A DNA stretch of 64,000 bases from Pseudonocardia autotrophica (GCF_000717175.1 NZ_JNYD01000003.1:62001-126000); one strand, 5' to 3'. Positions 43,156 through 52,067 are shown, counted from the first letter of the stretch. Notes: generated by a model not told the origin, from the sequence alone. A program made the numbers and translations.

Positions 43156-43223
43156 TCAAAGCCTTGACGGGTTCTGGTGTTCTTCGCGTCGACGCCCTAC
43201 GGTTCAGATAGTCAAACCTTTGA
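43156..43223 (+). promoter_or_regulatory. Two TCAA/TTGA inverted repeats before the homogentisate operon
   Basis: TCAA-agcc-TTGA at 43156-43167 and TCAAA-cc-TTTGA at 43212-43223 lie in a relatively AT-rich 153-nt leader. Their similarity suggests two sites for one regulator around the promoter. The regulator is not known. Confidence 0.4.
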
Positions 43224-43281
43224 TCGCTGCTGCGGCGGCGGTCGGGACCCGCGACCTCCCAAGGACGGGAAGGGACTGTCG

Positions 43282-44115
43282 ATGACGCACACCCCCGGGG
43301 CGGCCAAGCCGTTCGCCTCCTCCGCCGACACCGCCGCCAAGGAGCAGACCCTCGAGGTCCTCGCCGACGGCGTCTACGCCCTGACCGCCGAGGGCGACCC
43401 GAACATCGGGGCGATCGAGGGCGAGGACTTCCTGGTCTGCTTCGAGGCCCTTGCCACCCCGGTGGCCGCGGAGAAGTGGCTGGCGAAGCTGCGTCAGCAC
43501 ACCGACAAGCCGGTGCGCTATCTGGTGCTCTCGCACTACCACGCGGTCCGGGTGCTGGGCGCGAGCGCCTTCGAGGCCGAGACGATCGTGTCCCACGAGA
43601 TCACCCGGGACCTGGTGGCGGAGCGGGGCAAGCAGGACTGGGAGTCGGAGTTCGCGCGGATGCCGCGGCTCGCGGAGGCGGCGGACTCGGTGCCGGGGCT
43701 GACCTGGCCGACGCTGACCTTCGCCGACCGGCTGACCATCGACCTCGGCGGCGACCGCGGTGACCTGGTGCTGCAGTACCACGGGCGCGGGCACACCGAG
43801 GGCGACATCACCGCCTGGCTGCCGCGGCAGAGGATCCTCTTCGCCGGCGACCTCGTCGCGATCGAGCAGACCCGCGGGTTCCTGCAGGCGATGATCCGCG
43901 AGGTCGGCGGGGTGCAGCAGCGCGGTGGCACGCTGAAGGAGGCGTTCGAGGCGACGCACGCCGCGCTGGTCGACGACTACGGCCACTGGCCGATCTTCGA
44001 GCACTGCCTGCCCTTCGACGTCTCGCGGCTGTGGGACGAGCTGTCCGGCATCGAGCGCCCGGTCATCTGGACGGCCGAGCGCGACCAGGAGGTCTGGGCC
44101 CAGCTGCAGGGCTGA
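43282..44115 (+). CDS. MBL-fold protein with altered metal motif
   Basis: 277 aa metallo-beta-lactamase fold. The usual HxHxDH zinc motif reads HYHAVR (85-90), so the Asp and third His are replaced by Val and Arg. His171 (GRGHTEGD), Asp190 (FAGDL) and His241 remain, so a single-metal site is possible. Leads the homogentisate operon; the next gene starts 36 nt downstream. A hydrolytic or lactonase role on a pathway intermediate is guesswork. The ATG follows GGGAAGGGA. Confidence 0.82.
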   Translation: MTHTPGAAKPFASSADTAAKEQTLEVLADGVYALTAEGDPNIGAIEGEDFLVCFEALATPVAAEKWLAKLRQHTDKPVRYLVLSHYHAVRVLGASAFEAETIVSHEITRDLVAERGKQDWESEFARMPRLAEAADSVPGLTWPTLTFADRLTIDLGGDRGDLVLQYHGRGHTEGDITAWLPRQRILFAGDLVAIEQTRGFLQAMIREVGGVQQRGGTLKEAFEATHAALVDDYGHWPIFEHCLPFDVSRLWDELSGIERPVIWTAERDQEVWAQLQG

Positions 44116-44151
44116 GCCCCGGTTCAGGACTCGCGACGACGGGAGTACCGC

Positions 44152-45822
44152 ATGACCACCGCACCTCGCCCTCCGAGCGGGGACCGGGCGGCGGGCGCCT
44201 GGCCCGCCGCGCCGGTGCTCGTCCTGGGCGCCGGCCCGGTCGGGCAGACCACCGCCCTGTTGCTCGCCCGCTGGGGCGTGCCGACGATCGTGCTCGACCG
44301 GCGCCCCGAACGGGACATGGTCGGGTCCAAGGCGATCTGCCAGCAGCGCGACGTCCTCGACGTCTGGGAGGCCGTCGGCGCCGGCCGGCGGATCGCCGAC
44401 GAGGGGGTCACCTGGACCACCGCCCGCACCTTCCACCGCGACCGGGAGCTGTTCGCGGTCGAGTTCGCCGACCCCGGCCGCTCGGCGTTCCCGCCGTTCG
44501 TCAACATCTCCCAGACGCGCACCGAGGAGATCCTCGACGAGTGCATCGCGGTCGAACCCCTCGTGGACCTGCGCTGGGGGCACCGGGTCGTGCACGTCGA
44601 GCAGGACGGCACCGGGGTCGTCGCCCGCCTCGACGACGGCCGGGAGCTGCACGGCTCCTACCTCGTCGTCTGCGCCGGGGCCCGCAGTGACGAGCTGCGC
44701 GCGCTGCTCGGGGTGAGCTTCGACGGGCACTCCTTCGACGACCGCTTCCTGATCTGCGACATCCGAGCCGACCTGCCCGGCTGGGCCTCGGAGCGGCGCT
44801 TCTACTTCGACCCGGAGTGGAACCCGGGCCGCCAGGTGCTCATCCACCCGTGCCCGGACTCGACCTTCCGGATCGACTGGCAGGTGCCGGCGGACTACGA
44901 CCTCGACGCCGAGGTCGCCTCGGGGGCGTTGGACACCCGGATCCGGCAGATCGTCGGCGACCGGGACTACGAGATCGTGTGGAAGTCGGTGTACCGCTTC
45001 CACTCCCGCGTGGTGGACCGGATGCGCTGCGGGCGGATCCTCGTCGCCGGCGACGCGGCGCACCTGGTGTCGCCGTTCGGGGCCCGGGGCCTGAACTCCG
45101 GGGTCGGCGACGCGGAGAACGCGGCCTGGAAGATCGCCTACGTCGGCCACGGCTGGGCGCCGGAGGAGCTGCTGGAGAGCTACCACCACGAGCGGCACGC
45201 CGCGGCCGTCGAGAACATCGCGGTCACCACCGCCACCATGGACTTCCTGGTCCCGCCGGACGAGGCCCGCGCGCGGCACCGCGCCGAGGTGCTCGCCCGG
45301 GCGGCATCCGACGCCGAGGCCCGCGCCCGCGTCGACTCCGGGCGGCTGTCCGAGCCGTTCTGGTACGTCGACTCGCCGCTGACCACCGCCGACGCGCGGC
45401 GGCCCTTCGGCGGGCGCCCGCCGCGCGGGCAGGTCCCGCCGGCCGGACCCGGCGTGCTGCTGCCCGACGCACCCGTCGTCGCCGGGACGACCGCGGGCGG
45501 CCGGGCCCGCGCGCTGGCCCGCGACGGTTTCCTGCTCCTGACCGGCGCCCGGGTCGACCACGCCGCGGCCACGCGGGCCGCGGCGGCCGTGCCCGGCCCG
45601 GTCCGGGTCCTCGCCCTGCACGAGATCGACCCCGAGGGCACCTTCACCGCGACCCTCGGAGCCCGGCCCGACGAGGTGTGGGTCGTCCGCCCGGACGCCC
45701 ACGTCGCCGCCGTCCTGGCCGGCCCGACCACCGAAGAGATCACGGCGGCGCTGCATCGCGCGGCCGCGCACCCCGGCACCCGGGAGGAGAGCCCCGATGG
45801 CGTTCTACAGGCGAGTCGGTGA
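44152..45822 (+). CDS. Group A FAD-dependent aromatic hydroxylase
   Basis: 556 aa of the MhpA/PheA type. FAD motif VLGAGPVGQTTALLLARWG (about 24-42), the DG-like region, and VAGDAAHLVSPFGARGLNSG (GD motif) followed by a C-terminal thioredoxin-like domain without active cysteines. By operon context it should produce homogentisate or a substituted hydroquinone acid, for example from 3- or 4-hydroxyphenylacetate; sequence alone does not say which. The last 26 nt overlap the homogentisate dioxygenase gene. Confidence 0.85.
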   Translation: MTTAPRPPSGDRAAGAWPAAPVLVLGAGPVGQTTALLLARWGVPTIVLDRRPERDMVGSKAICQQRDVLDVWEAVGAGRRIADEGVTWTTARTFHRDRELFAVEFADPGRSAFPPFVNISQTRTEEILDECIAVEPLVDLRWGHRVVHVEQDGTGVVARLDDGRELHGSYLVVCAGARSDELRALLGVSFDGHSFDDRFLICDIRADLPGWASERRFYFDPEWNPGRQVLIHPCPDSTFRIDWQVPADYDLDAEVASGALDTRIRQIVGDRDYEIVWKSVYRFHSRVVDRMRCGRILVAGDAAHLVSPFGARGLNSGVGDAENAAWKIAYVGHGWAPEELLESYHHERHAAAVENIAVTTATMDFLVPPDEARARHRAEVLARAASDAEARARVDSGRLSEPFWYVDSPLTTADARRPFGGRPPRGQVPPAGPGVLLPDAPVVAGTTAGGRARALARDGFLLLTGARVDHAAATRAAAAVPGPVRVLALHEIDPEGTFTATLGARPDEVWVVRPDAHVAAVLAGPTTEEITAALHRAAAHPGTREESPDGVLQASR

Positions 45823-47005
45823 CGTCCCGCCCAAGCGGCACACCCAGCACCGGACCGCGGACGGCGGCCTGCACCACGAGGAGCTGGTGGGGGAGGAGGG
45901 CTTCTCCTCGGACTCCTCGCTGCTCTACCACACGGGTGTGCCGTCGGCGATCGTCGACGCCACGCCGTGGGAGCTGCCGGACCAGACGCTCACCGAGAAC
46001 CGGCCGCTGGTCCCGCGGCACCTGGAGCTGCACCGGCTGACCAGCCAGGACTGGAAGGCCGTGGACCCGGTGACGGGCCGGCGGTTGGTGCTGGGCAACG
46101 CCGACGTGCGGATCTCCTACGTGGTGGCGGGGGAGACCTCGTCGCTGTACCGCAACGCCGTCGGCGACGAGTGCGTCTACGTCGAGTCCGGCACCGCGAC
46201 GGTGGAGACGGTGTTCGGGGTGCTCGAGGCCGGGCAGGGCGACTACGTGTTGATCCCCCGCGCGACGACCCACCGCTGGATCCCGACGGGCTCGGACCCG
46301 CTGCGGCTCTATGCGATCGAGGCCAACTCGCACATCGCCCCGCCGAAGCGGTACCTGTCGCGCTACGGGCAGCTGCTCGAGCACGCCCCGTACTGCGAGC
46401 GGGACCTGCACGGGCCCACCGAGCCGTACGTGGTGGAGGGCAGTGAAAGCGGCGGGGACGTCGAGGTGCTCGTCAAGCACCGCGGCGCGCGCGGGATCAC
46501 CGGGACCCGCTACGTCGTCCCGACGCACCCGTTCGACGTGGTCGGCTGGGACGGCTGCCTGTACCCCTACACGTTCAACATCGCCGACTTCGAGCCGATC
46601 ACCGGGCGGGTGCACCAGCCGCCGCCGGTGCACCAGGTGTTCGAGGGGCAGAACTTCGTGATCTGCAACTTCGTGCCGCGCAAGGTGGACTACCACCCGC
46701 TGGCGGTCCCGGTGCCGTACTACCACGCCAACGTGGACTCGGACGAGATCATGTTCTACTGCGGCGGGAACTACGAGGCCCGCAAGGGCTCCGGGATCGC
46801 GCAGGGCTCGATCAGCCTGCACCCGGGCGGGCACTCGCACGGACCGCAGCCCGGGGCGGTCGAGCGGTCGATCGGAGCCGAGTACTTCGACGAGATGGCC
46901 GTCATGGTGGACACGTTCCGGCCCATGGAGCTGGGCGAGGGCGGCATCGCCGCCGAGGACGACCGCTACGCCTGGACCTGGGCGGGCCGGGGACCGGCGT
47001 CGTGA
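45797..47005 (+). CDS. hmgA: Homogentisate 1,2-dioxygenase
   Basis: 402 aa, slightly short of the human enzyme but typical for actinobacteria. It opens the ring of homogentisate to maleylacetoacetate. Iron-site region YYHANVDSDEIMFYCGGNYE and the later SHGPQPG motif are visible; PTHPFDVVGWDGCLYPYTFN is a family signature. The ATG with GGAGGAGA upstream lies inside the hydroxylase gene end, showing coupling. The stop overlaps the GTG of the next gene. Confidence 0.93.
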   Translation: MAFYRRVGDVPPKRHTQHRTADGGLHHEELVGEEGFSSDSSLLYHTGVPSAIVDATPWELPDQTLTENRPLVPRHLELHRLTSQDWKAVDPVTGRRLVLGNADVRISYVVAGETSSLYRNAVGDECVYVESGTATVETVFGVLEAGQGDYVLIPRATTHRWIPTGSDPLRLYAIEANSHIAPPKRYLSRYGQLLEHAPYCERDLHGPTEPYVVEGSESGGDVEVLVKHRGARGITGTRYVVPTHPFDVVGWDGCLYPYTFNIADFEPITGRVHQPPPVHQVFEGQNFVICNFVPRKVDYHPLAVPVPYYHANVDSDEIMFYCGGNYEARKGSGIAQGSISLHPGGHSHGPQPGAVERSIGAEYFDEMAVMVDTFRPMELGEGGIAAEDDRYAWTWAGRGPAS

Positions 47006-47862
47006 CGGGCGGGGTTCCCGGTGTACCGGCCCTGGTCGCCGGGCTGTGCGACGACGCCGCGGTCTTCCCACCCGGCCTCGCCCCGCTGCCCGACGCGGTG
47101 CGGGCCTACCGGGACCGGCGGGACCGCTGGTACGCCGGGCTGGTCGGGCCGTTGGTGCTGGCCGCGGCGGTGCTGCCGCAGCTGGGGCCACTGCTCCCGC
47201 CGGATGCCCGGCTGCCGCTGTCGGTGACCTTGCCCGGCGGGCCGGCGGACCTGCCCGCCGCGCTGGCCGACGCCGCCGCGCTGCCGGTGGAACTGCGGTC
47301 GGTCGAGGTGGCGGTGCCCGAGGGCATGGCGACCGCCGAGTTCCTCGACCTGCTCGCCGCGAGGGTGCCGGGTGCTCTCGACGTCTACGTCGAGGTGCCC
47401 CGCGACCTGCGCCGGGTCGCGGTCCTGGAGGTGCTGGCGTCGTCGTCGTTGCGGTACCGGGCCAAGTTCCGGACCGGCGGGATCCGCGCCGACCTGCACC
47501 CGGACGAGGCCGAGCTGGCCGCGGGGGTCGCCGCCGTCGTCGGGGCGGGGGTGCCGTTCAAGGCGACCGCCGGGCTGCACCACGCGGTGCGCAACACCGA
47601 CCCGCGGACGGGGTTCGAGCAGCACGGTTTCCTCAACCTGCTGCTCGCCACGGACGCGCTCGTCCGGGGAGGCACCGAGTCCGAGGCGCGCGCCCTGCTC
47701 GCCGAACGCGACGGCGCGACCGTCGCCGGGCTGGTCCGCACCGTCGAGCCCGGGGTGCGGGCGGCGTTCGCGTCGTTCGGCACCTGCAGCATCACCGAAC
47801 CGCGCGACGAGCTCGTCGCGCTCGGCGTCCTGACCGCGCCGGTCCCGGAAGGAATCCACTGA
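47002..47862 (+). CDS. Uncharacterised protein of the homogentisate operon
   Basis: 286 aa, soluble, no signal or membrane helices. Alternating hydrophobic strands and helices, with charged motifs at strand ends (YRAKFRTGGIRADLHPDEAEL; VPFKATAGLHHAVR), suggest a TIM-barrel-like fold with Lys, Arg and His residues near an active site. It is locked between homogentisate dioxygenase and fumarylacetoacetase by GTGA and TGATG-type overlaps. The pathway step between those enzymes, maleylacetoacetate isomerisation, has no other gene here. I do not recognise the family; an isomerase role is a hypothesis. Confidence 0.85.
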   Translation: MTGGVPGVPALVAGLCDDAAVFPPGLAPLPDAVRAYRDRRDRWYAGLVGPLVLAAAVLPQLGPLLPPDARLPLSVTLPGGPADLPAALADAAALPVELRSVEVAVPEGMATAEFLDLLAARVPGALDVYVEVPRDLRRVAVLEVLASSSLRYRAKFRTGGIRADLHPDEAELAAGVAAVVGAGVPFKATAGLHHAVRNTDPRTGFEQHGFLNLLLATDALVRGGTESEARALLAERDGATVAGLVRTVEPGVRAAFASFGTCSITEPRDELVALGVLTAPVPEGIH

Positions 47863-49046
47863 TGAGCGTCGTCGAGGTCCCCGCAGGCTCGCCGTTCGGG
47901 CGGGAGAACCTGCCCTACGGGGTCTTCTCCGTCGCCGGCGGTGACCCGAGGGTCGGCGTACGGCTGGGCGACACCGTGGTCGACCTGTCCGTGCTGCTCG
48001 GCGCCACCGGGGACGACGCGGTGTTCGCCGCGGCGTCGCTGAACCCGTTCCTGGCCCAGGGACCGGCCCGGTGGGCGCAGGTCCGCGAGCGGGTCACCGC
48101 CCTGGTCGGCGGGGACCTGCCCGACGCGGCCCTGCACCCGGTCCGGGACGTGGCCCTGCACCTGCCGTTCGAGGTCGCCGACTACGTGGACTTCTACGCC
48201 TCGGAGCACCACGCGTCGAACCTCGGGCGGTTGTTCCGCCCGGACGCCGAGCCACTCATGCCGAACTGGAAGCACCTGCCGGTGGGCTACCACGGCCGGG
48301 CCGGGACCGTCGTGGTCTCGGGCACGGACGTCGTCCGGCCGTGCGGGCAGCGCAAGGCGCCCGACGAGGCCGCGCCCACGTACGGGCCGTCCCGGCGGCT
48401 GGACATCGAGGCCGAGCTGGGGTTCGTCGTCGGCGTCGGCTCGCCGCTGGGCGGGCGGATCGGGGTCGACGAGTTCGACCAGCACGTCTTCGGCGCGGTG
48501 CTGGTCAACGACTGGTCCGCCCGCGACATCCAAGCCTGGGAGTACGTGCCGCTGGGCCCGCACCTGGGCAAGAGCTTCGCCACCTCGGTCTCCCCGTGGG
48601 TGGTGCCGCTGGCCGCGCTGCAGGCGGCGCGGGTGCCGCTGCCGGGGCAGGACCCGCCGCCGCTGGAGTACCTGCGCGGGAGCGAGGACTGGGGCCTGGA
48701 CGTCGACCTGGTCGTGGAGTGGAACGGCGAACAGGTCGCCCGCCCGCCGTATAAGGAGATGTACTGGTCGCCGGCGCAGATGCTGGCGCACCTGACGGTG
48801 AACGGGGCGTCCGCGCGGACCGGGGACCTGTTCGCGTCCGGCACCATCTCCGGCCCGGAACGCCACCAGCGCGGCGCGTTCATCGAGCTGACCTGGGGCG
48901 GGCGCGAACCGGTCACCGTGAAGGGCGAGGAACGCACCTTCCTGCTCGACGGCGACGAGGTCACCATCTCCGCCACCGCGTCGGGCCCGGACGGCACCCG
49001 GATCGGGTTCGGCGAGGTCACCGGGCGGATCACGCCGGCGCGCTGA
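47862..49046 (+). CDS. fahA: Fumarylacetoacetase
   Basis: 394 aa, full length, hydrolysing fumarylacetoacetate to fumarate and acetoacetate. The metal Asp110 and catalytic His117 (DFYASEHHASN) keep the 7-residue spacing of the mouse enzyme. Further metal residues lie in DIEAELGFVVG and NDWSARDIQAWEYVPLGP, both family signatures. The N-terminal SH3-like domain is present. ATG at 47862 overlaps the upstream stop by 1 nt. Last gene of the operon; its stop is 20 nt from the convergent VOC gene. Confidence 0.94.
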   Translation: MSVVEVPAGSPFGRENLPYGVFSVAGGDPRVGVRLGDTVVDLSVLLGATGDDAVFAAASLNPFLAQGPARWAQVRERVTALVGGDLPDAALHPVRDVALHLPFEVADYVDFYASEHHASNLGRLFRPDAEPLMPNWKHLPVGYHGRAGTVVVSGTDVVRPCGQRKAPDEAAPTYGPSRRLDIEAELGFVVGVGSPLGGRIGVDEFDQHVFGAVLVNDWSARDIQAWEYVPLGPHLGKSFATSVSPWVVPLAALQAARVPLPGQDPPPLEYLRGSEDWGLDVDLVVEWNGEQVARPPYKEMYWSPAQMLAHLTVNGASARTGDLFASGTISGPERHQRGAFIELTWGGREPVTVKGEERTFLLDGDEVTISATASGPDGTRIGFGEVTGRITPAR

Positions 49047-49051
49047 GCGGC

Positions 49052-49079
49052 GTCACTCCCACACCGTCACTCCCACACC
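49052..49079. repeat. 14-bp tandem duplication at the end of the VOC gene
   Basis: GTCACTCCCACACC occurs twice end to end. The second copy includes the VOC stop codon and last codons; the first duplicates them in the 20-nt gap to fahA. Confidence 0.8.
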
Positions 49080-49834
49080 TCGCCGTCCGGGCTCCCGACC
49101 ACGACGGTGTAGCCGTCGGGGTCGCGGAACCAGATCTCGCGGTGGCTCGGGCCGTTGCCCCCGCCCTCCGGCGGGTTGCGGTGCGGCGGCCGGACCACCG
49201 GGGCGCCCGCCGCCGCGGCCCGCTCGACGACCCCGTCGAAGTCGGTGACCTCGCCGAACCACACCAGGACGCCGTTGCCCAACGGCGCGTCGGGCTCGGC
49301 GACGACGGGGCCGTGGTGGTGGGTCACGTCGTGCCGGTGCAGCTGCAGGACGAGGACCCCGTCGGCCAGGAGCCGCTCGTACTCCGGTCCGCCGTGGTCG
49401 CTCACCAGGCCCAGCACCCGCTGGTACCAGGCGCTCGAGACCTCGACGTCCCGCACCGCGAGCAGCGGCTGCGCCCGCGCCGTCCGGACGGGGGCGACGA
49501 GCCCGAGCCGGGTGCCGTCCGGGTCGTCGACCTCGGCCAGCCACCGGGCGCCCTGGTCGAGCCGCGGCCGGCCGTGCACCCGGCCGCCGTGCGCCACCAC
49601 CCGGCTCAGCGCGGGGTGCAGGTCGTCGACGCACAGCCAGAGGACGGGACCGGCCCCGGTCGCGGGAGCGAGGTCGGTCGACCACTGGCCGCCGAGCCCG
49701 GGCGCATGGAAGCTGCCGTGCTGCGGCTCGCCGGTCCAGCCGAACACGGCCTCGTAGAAGGCGATCGAGCGCCCGAGGTCGCGGGTCGGCAGCTGGAGGT
49801 AGCCGAGCTGTCCGTGGGCCGGGTGCGCGGTCAT
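49067..49834 (-). CDS. Two-domain VOC family protein
   Basis: 255 aa with two glyoxalase/bleomycin-resistance-like modules (about 8-118 and 123-250). The first starts LGYLQLPTRDLGRSIAFYEAVFGW; the second ends REIWFRDPDGYTVVVGSPDG. Tandem VOC proteins of this kind are often of unknown function or metal-dependent lyases. The gene is convergent with the homogentisate operon and followed upstream by an unrelated cyclase gene. The ATG has no strong ribosome-binding site. Confidence 0.82.
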   Translation of the reverse strand: MTAHPAHGQLGYLQLPTRDLGRSIAFYEAVFGWTGEPQHGSFHAPGLGGQWSTDLAPATGAGPVLWLCVDDLHPALSRVVAHGGRVHGRPRLDQGARWLAEVDDPDGTRLGLVAPVRTARAQPLLAVRDVEVSSAWYQRVLGLVSDHGGPEYERLLADGVLVLQLHRHDVTHHHGPVVAEPDAPLGNGVLVWFGEVTDFDGVVERAAAAGAPVVRPPHRNPPEGGGNGPSHREIWFRDPDGYTVVVGSPDGEVWE

Positions 49835-49932
49835 TCGCGGTCCTCTCGCTCGTCCCTCGCCCCCTCGCGACGGGCCCGCCGCCCGTTACCCGACTAACGT
49901 CCGGCCGGCCCGGAACGAGGATCAGGGCAAGG

Positions 49933-49967
49933 GGTCGGCGTCCGGACGGGGGGTCCGGACGCCGACC
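49933..49967 (-). terminator. Terminator of the cyclase gene
   Basis: GGTCGGCGTCCGGAC and GTCCGGACGCCGACC pair perfectly over 15 bp with loop GGGGG, 73 nt beyond the cyclase stop. The remaining part of the 206-nt gap 49835-50040 shows no gene. Confidence 0.8.
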
Positions 49968-50040
49968 GATCGCATGCAGCGGAGGGCCTCGTCTCGGGCG
50001 CTGCCGCTCAGCGTCCCGGACGCTGCGGCCGGGTCCACGG

Positions 50041-50994
50041 TCAGAACGTGGCGATCGGGTTGACCGGGCTGCCGGACGTACCGGCGAAGCGGACCGGCGC
50101 GACCGCGAGGTGGAAGTCCCACTGGCCGAGCTCGGCAGCCGTCGTCGCGCACGCCTCCAGGTCGCAGTTGTCGAGCAGCCACAGACCCATCGCCACCAGG
50201 CTCACGGCGTGAACCGGCATCAACACGTCGGCGTACCCCGACGGCTGGACGTCCTGGGGGGTGTCGGCGCCGATCAACGCGACCTCCCGTTCGTGCAGCC
50301 ACGGCAGGCAGGACGCGTGCCAGCCGGCCTGCGTGACACCGCCGGCCGCACCGGCCTCGTGCCGGACGCGGCCCTGGCCGGTCCGCAGGAGTACCGCGTC
50401 GCCGGGTCGCACCCGCACACCCTGGCGACGCTCGGCCTCCTCGAGATCGTCGGGAAACACACCCTGCCCCGGTTCCAGCCACGGCGCGTCACGGACCCTC
50501 GCGATGTCCAGCAGGACACCCCGCGTGATGATCCCGTTCGCCGCCGCCGTGACGGCCGCCCACGCCGATCCGGTCGCGGCGTCGACCAGCGAGTGCGACC
50601 GCCCGTTGTACATCGTGCCGTCCCAGAAGAGGTGGCACGGCGAGTCGACGTGGGTGAGGGTGTTGCCGTGGAACGTGATGCCGAGCCGCTCGGACGAGAA
50701 GCCCCAGCGCCGGTCGTTGCGGAATCGGGCCGGCATGTTCTCGGCGCCCGGCATGTCGGCGGCGCACGGGCACGTCGTCGTCGACCGCTCCATGTCGTCC
50801 GGGACGGTGACCTCCCATGCGCACGACACGCTCCTGCCGTGGCGCACGGCCCGCGCCGCCGCCAGCCGGACGTCGTCGGTGATGTGGTTCAGGGTGCCGA
50901 GCTCGTCGTCCTCGCCCCACCGCCCCCAGTTCGACAGCGTGTCGAAGTACCCGAGCACGTCGTCCTGTGTGGGCATCGGTCGCCCTGCCGTCAT
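50041..50994 (-). CDS. Cyclase family protein (kynurenine formamidase-like)
   Basis: 317 aa of the cyclase/KynB fold. Metal-site segments HVDSPCHLFWDGTMYNG (the HxGTHxDxPxH-type motif region, here GNTLTHVDSPCH) and GRVRHEAGAAGG, plus IGADTPQDVQPSG near the end. Members hydrolyse amides or lactones such as formylkynurenine; larger ones like this are found with aromatic-degradation genes. Two in-frame ATGs (50994 and 50976) are possible. It is followed by the luciferase-like gene upstream on the same strand, 82 nt away. Confidence 0.85.
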   Translation of the reverse strand: MTAGRPMPTQDDVLGYFDTLSNWGRWGEDDELGTLNHITDDVRLAAARAVRHGRSVSCAWEVTVPDDMERSTTTCPCAADMPGAENMPARFRNDRRWGFSSERLGITFHGNTLTHVDSPCHLFWDGTMYNGRSHSLVDAATGSAWAAVTAAANGIITRGVLLDIARVRDAPWLEPGQGVFPDDLEEAERRQGVRVRPGDAVLLRTGQGRVRHEAGAAGGVTQAGWHASCLPWLHEREVALIGADTPQDVQPSGYADVLMPVHAVSLVAMGLWLLDNCDLEACATTAAELGQWDFHLAVAPVRFAGTSGSPVNPIATF

Positions 50995-51076
50995 CCCGGC
51001 ATCGCCCCCTTTGGACAGCGGGTCGAGGCACCGAGGCCCGCTGAACCGGCATGACATCAGATGAGCGGGCCCGCAG

Positions 51077-51976
51077 CTACCCGCGCCGCTCCGCCTCGAC
51101 CAGCTCCCGTGTGCGCGGGGCGACCTCATGGGCGTAGCGCTCGAGGGTGGCCCGGTCGTCGGACATCAGGATGAAGCCGGAGATGCCCTCGGTCAGGGCG
51201 AGGTCGGCGAGCTCCTCGGCCCACTGCTCCGCCGGACCGACGAGCAGGCCGCCGCCGGTCTGCGCGAAGCGGCCCTCGAGGTTGAGCAGCCTGCGGATCG
51301 CGCCGGGGTCGCGGCCGGCCGCGTCGGCGCCCTCGTCGATCAGGGTGTTCATGGCGCCGAGGGAGGCGGGGCCGTCGCGCAGGTAGGAGAGCGAGGGCAA
51401 CCAGCCGTCGGCGAGGCGGCCGACGAGCCGGAGCATGCGGGGGCCGTAGGCGCCGAGCCAGATGCCGATGTCGTGGGCGGGCGCGGGGCCGCGCTCGGCG
51501 CCGGCGACGTGGTGGAACTGGCCGTCGACGCGGACGCCGCCGCGCTCGTCGGCAGCCCAGATGCCGCGGAGGATCGCGATCGCCTCCTCGAGGGCCTGCA
51601 CGGACTCGCCGGGCTTCAGCCGGCGGCCGCCCATGGCCTCGATGCCGTCCCAGAAGGCGCCCGCGCCGAGGCCGAGCTCGACGCGGCCACCGCTGAGCCG
51701 GTCGAGGCTCGCGGCGCTGCGGGCGAGGACGGCGGGTGGGCGGAGCGGGAGGTTGAGGACGTCACCGGTGAGGCGGATCCGCTCGGTCCGGGCCGCGACG
51801 GCGGACATCAGCGTCCAGGCGTCGAGGAACTCCGGAAGGTACGGATGATCCTGGAAGGCGACGAGGTCCAGGCCGGCCCGGTCGGCCGCCACGGCCAGGT
51901 CGAGCGCCTGATCCGGCGGGTCCGCGACCGGCGTGACGAAGGCGCCGAAGAGCAGGTCGTGTCGGTGGTCGGGCAC
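51077..51976 (-). CDS. Luciferase-like (LLM) flavin/F420 oxidoreductase
   Basis: 299 aa bacterial-luciferase-like TIM barrel. ERIRLTGDVLNLPLRPPAVLARSAASLDRLSGGRVELGLGAG is the cofactor-binding core (residues about 90-130). The GAYGPRMLRLVGRLADGWLPS motif suggests F420-dependent members, but FMN cannot be excluded. GTG at 51976 gives the normal N-terminus. It precedes the cyclase gene on the same strand and may be co-transcribed with it. Substrate unknown. Confidence 0.83.
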   Translation of the reverse strand: MPDHRHDLLFGAFVTPVADPPDQALDLAVAADRAGLDLVAFQDHPYLPEFLDAWTLMSAVAARTERIRLTGDVLNLPLRPPAVLARSAASLDRLSGGRVELGLGAGAFWDGIEAMGGRRLKPGESVQALEEAIAILRGIWAADERGGVRVDGQFHHVAGAERGPAPAHDIGIWLGAYGPRMLRLVGRLADGWLPSLSYLRDGPASLGAMNTLIDEGADAAGRDPGAIRRLLNLEGRFAQTGGGLLVGPAEQWAEELADLALTEGISGFILMSDDRATLERYAHEVAPRTRELVEAERRG

Positions 51977-52025
51977 GCGTCGAGAGTGGACCGGGCAGGA
52001 CGGCCGGGCAAGGGCCGCCGGCGGC

Positions 52026-52054
52026 GCGGGGGTGCGTGCCCGACGCACCCCCGC
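52026..52054 (-). terminator. Terminator of the 67-aa gene
   Basis: GCGGGGGTGCGT and ACGCACCCCCGC, perfect 12-bp stem with loop GCCCG, 14 nt beyond the stop of the small gene. Confidence 0.75.
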
Positions 52055-52067
52055 CGCAGCGGCACCG

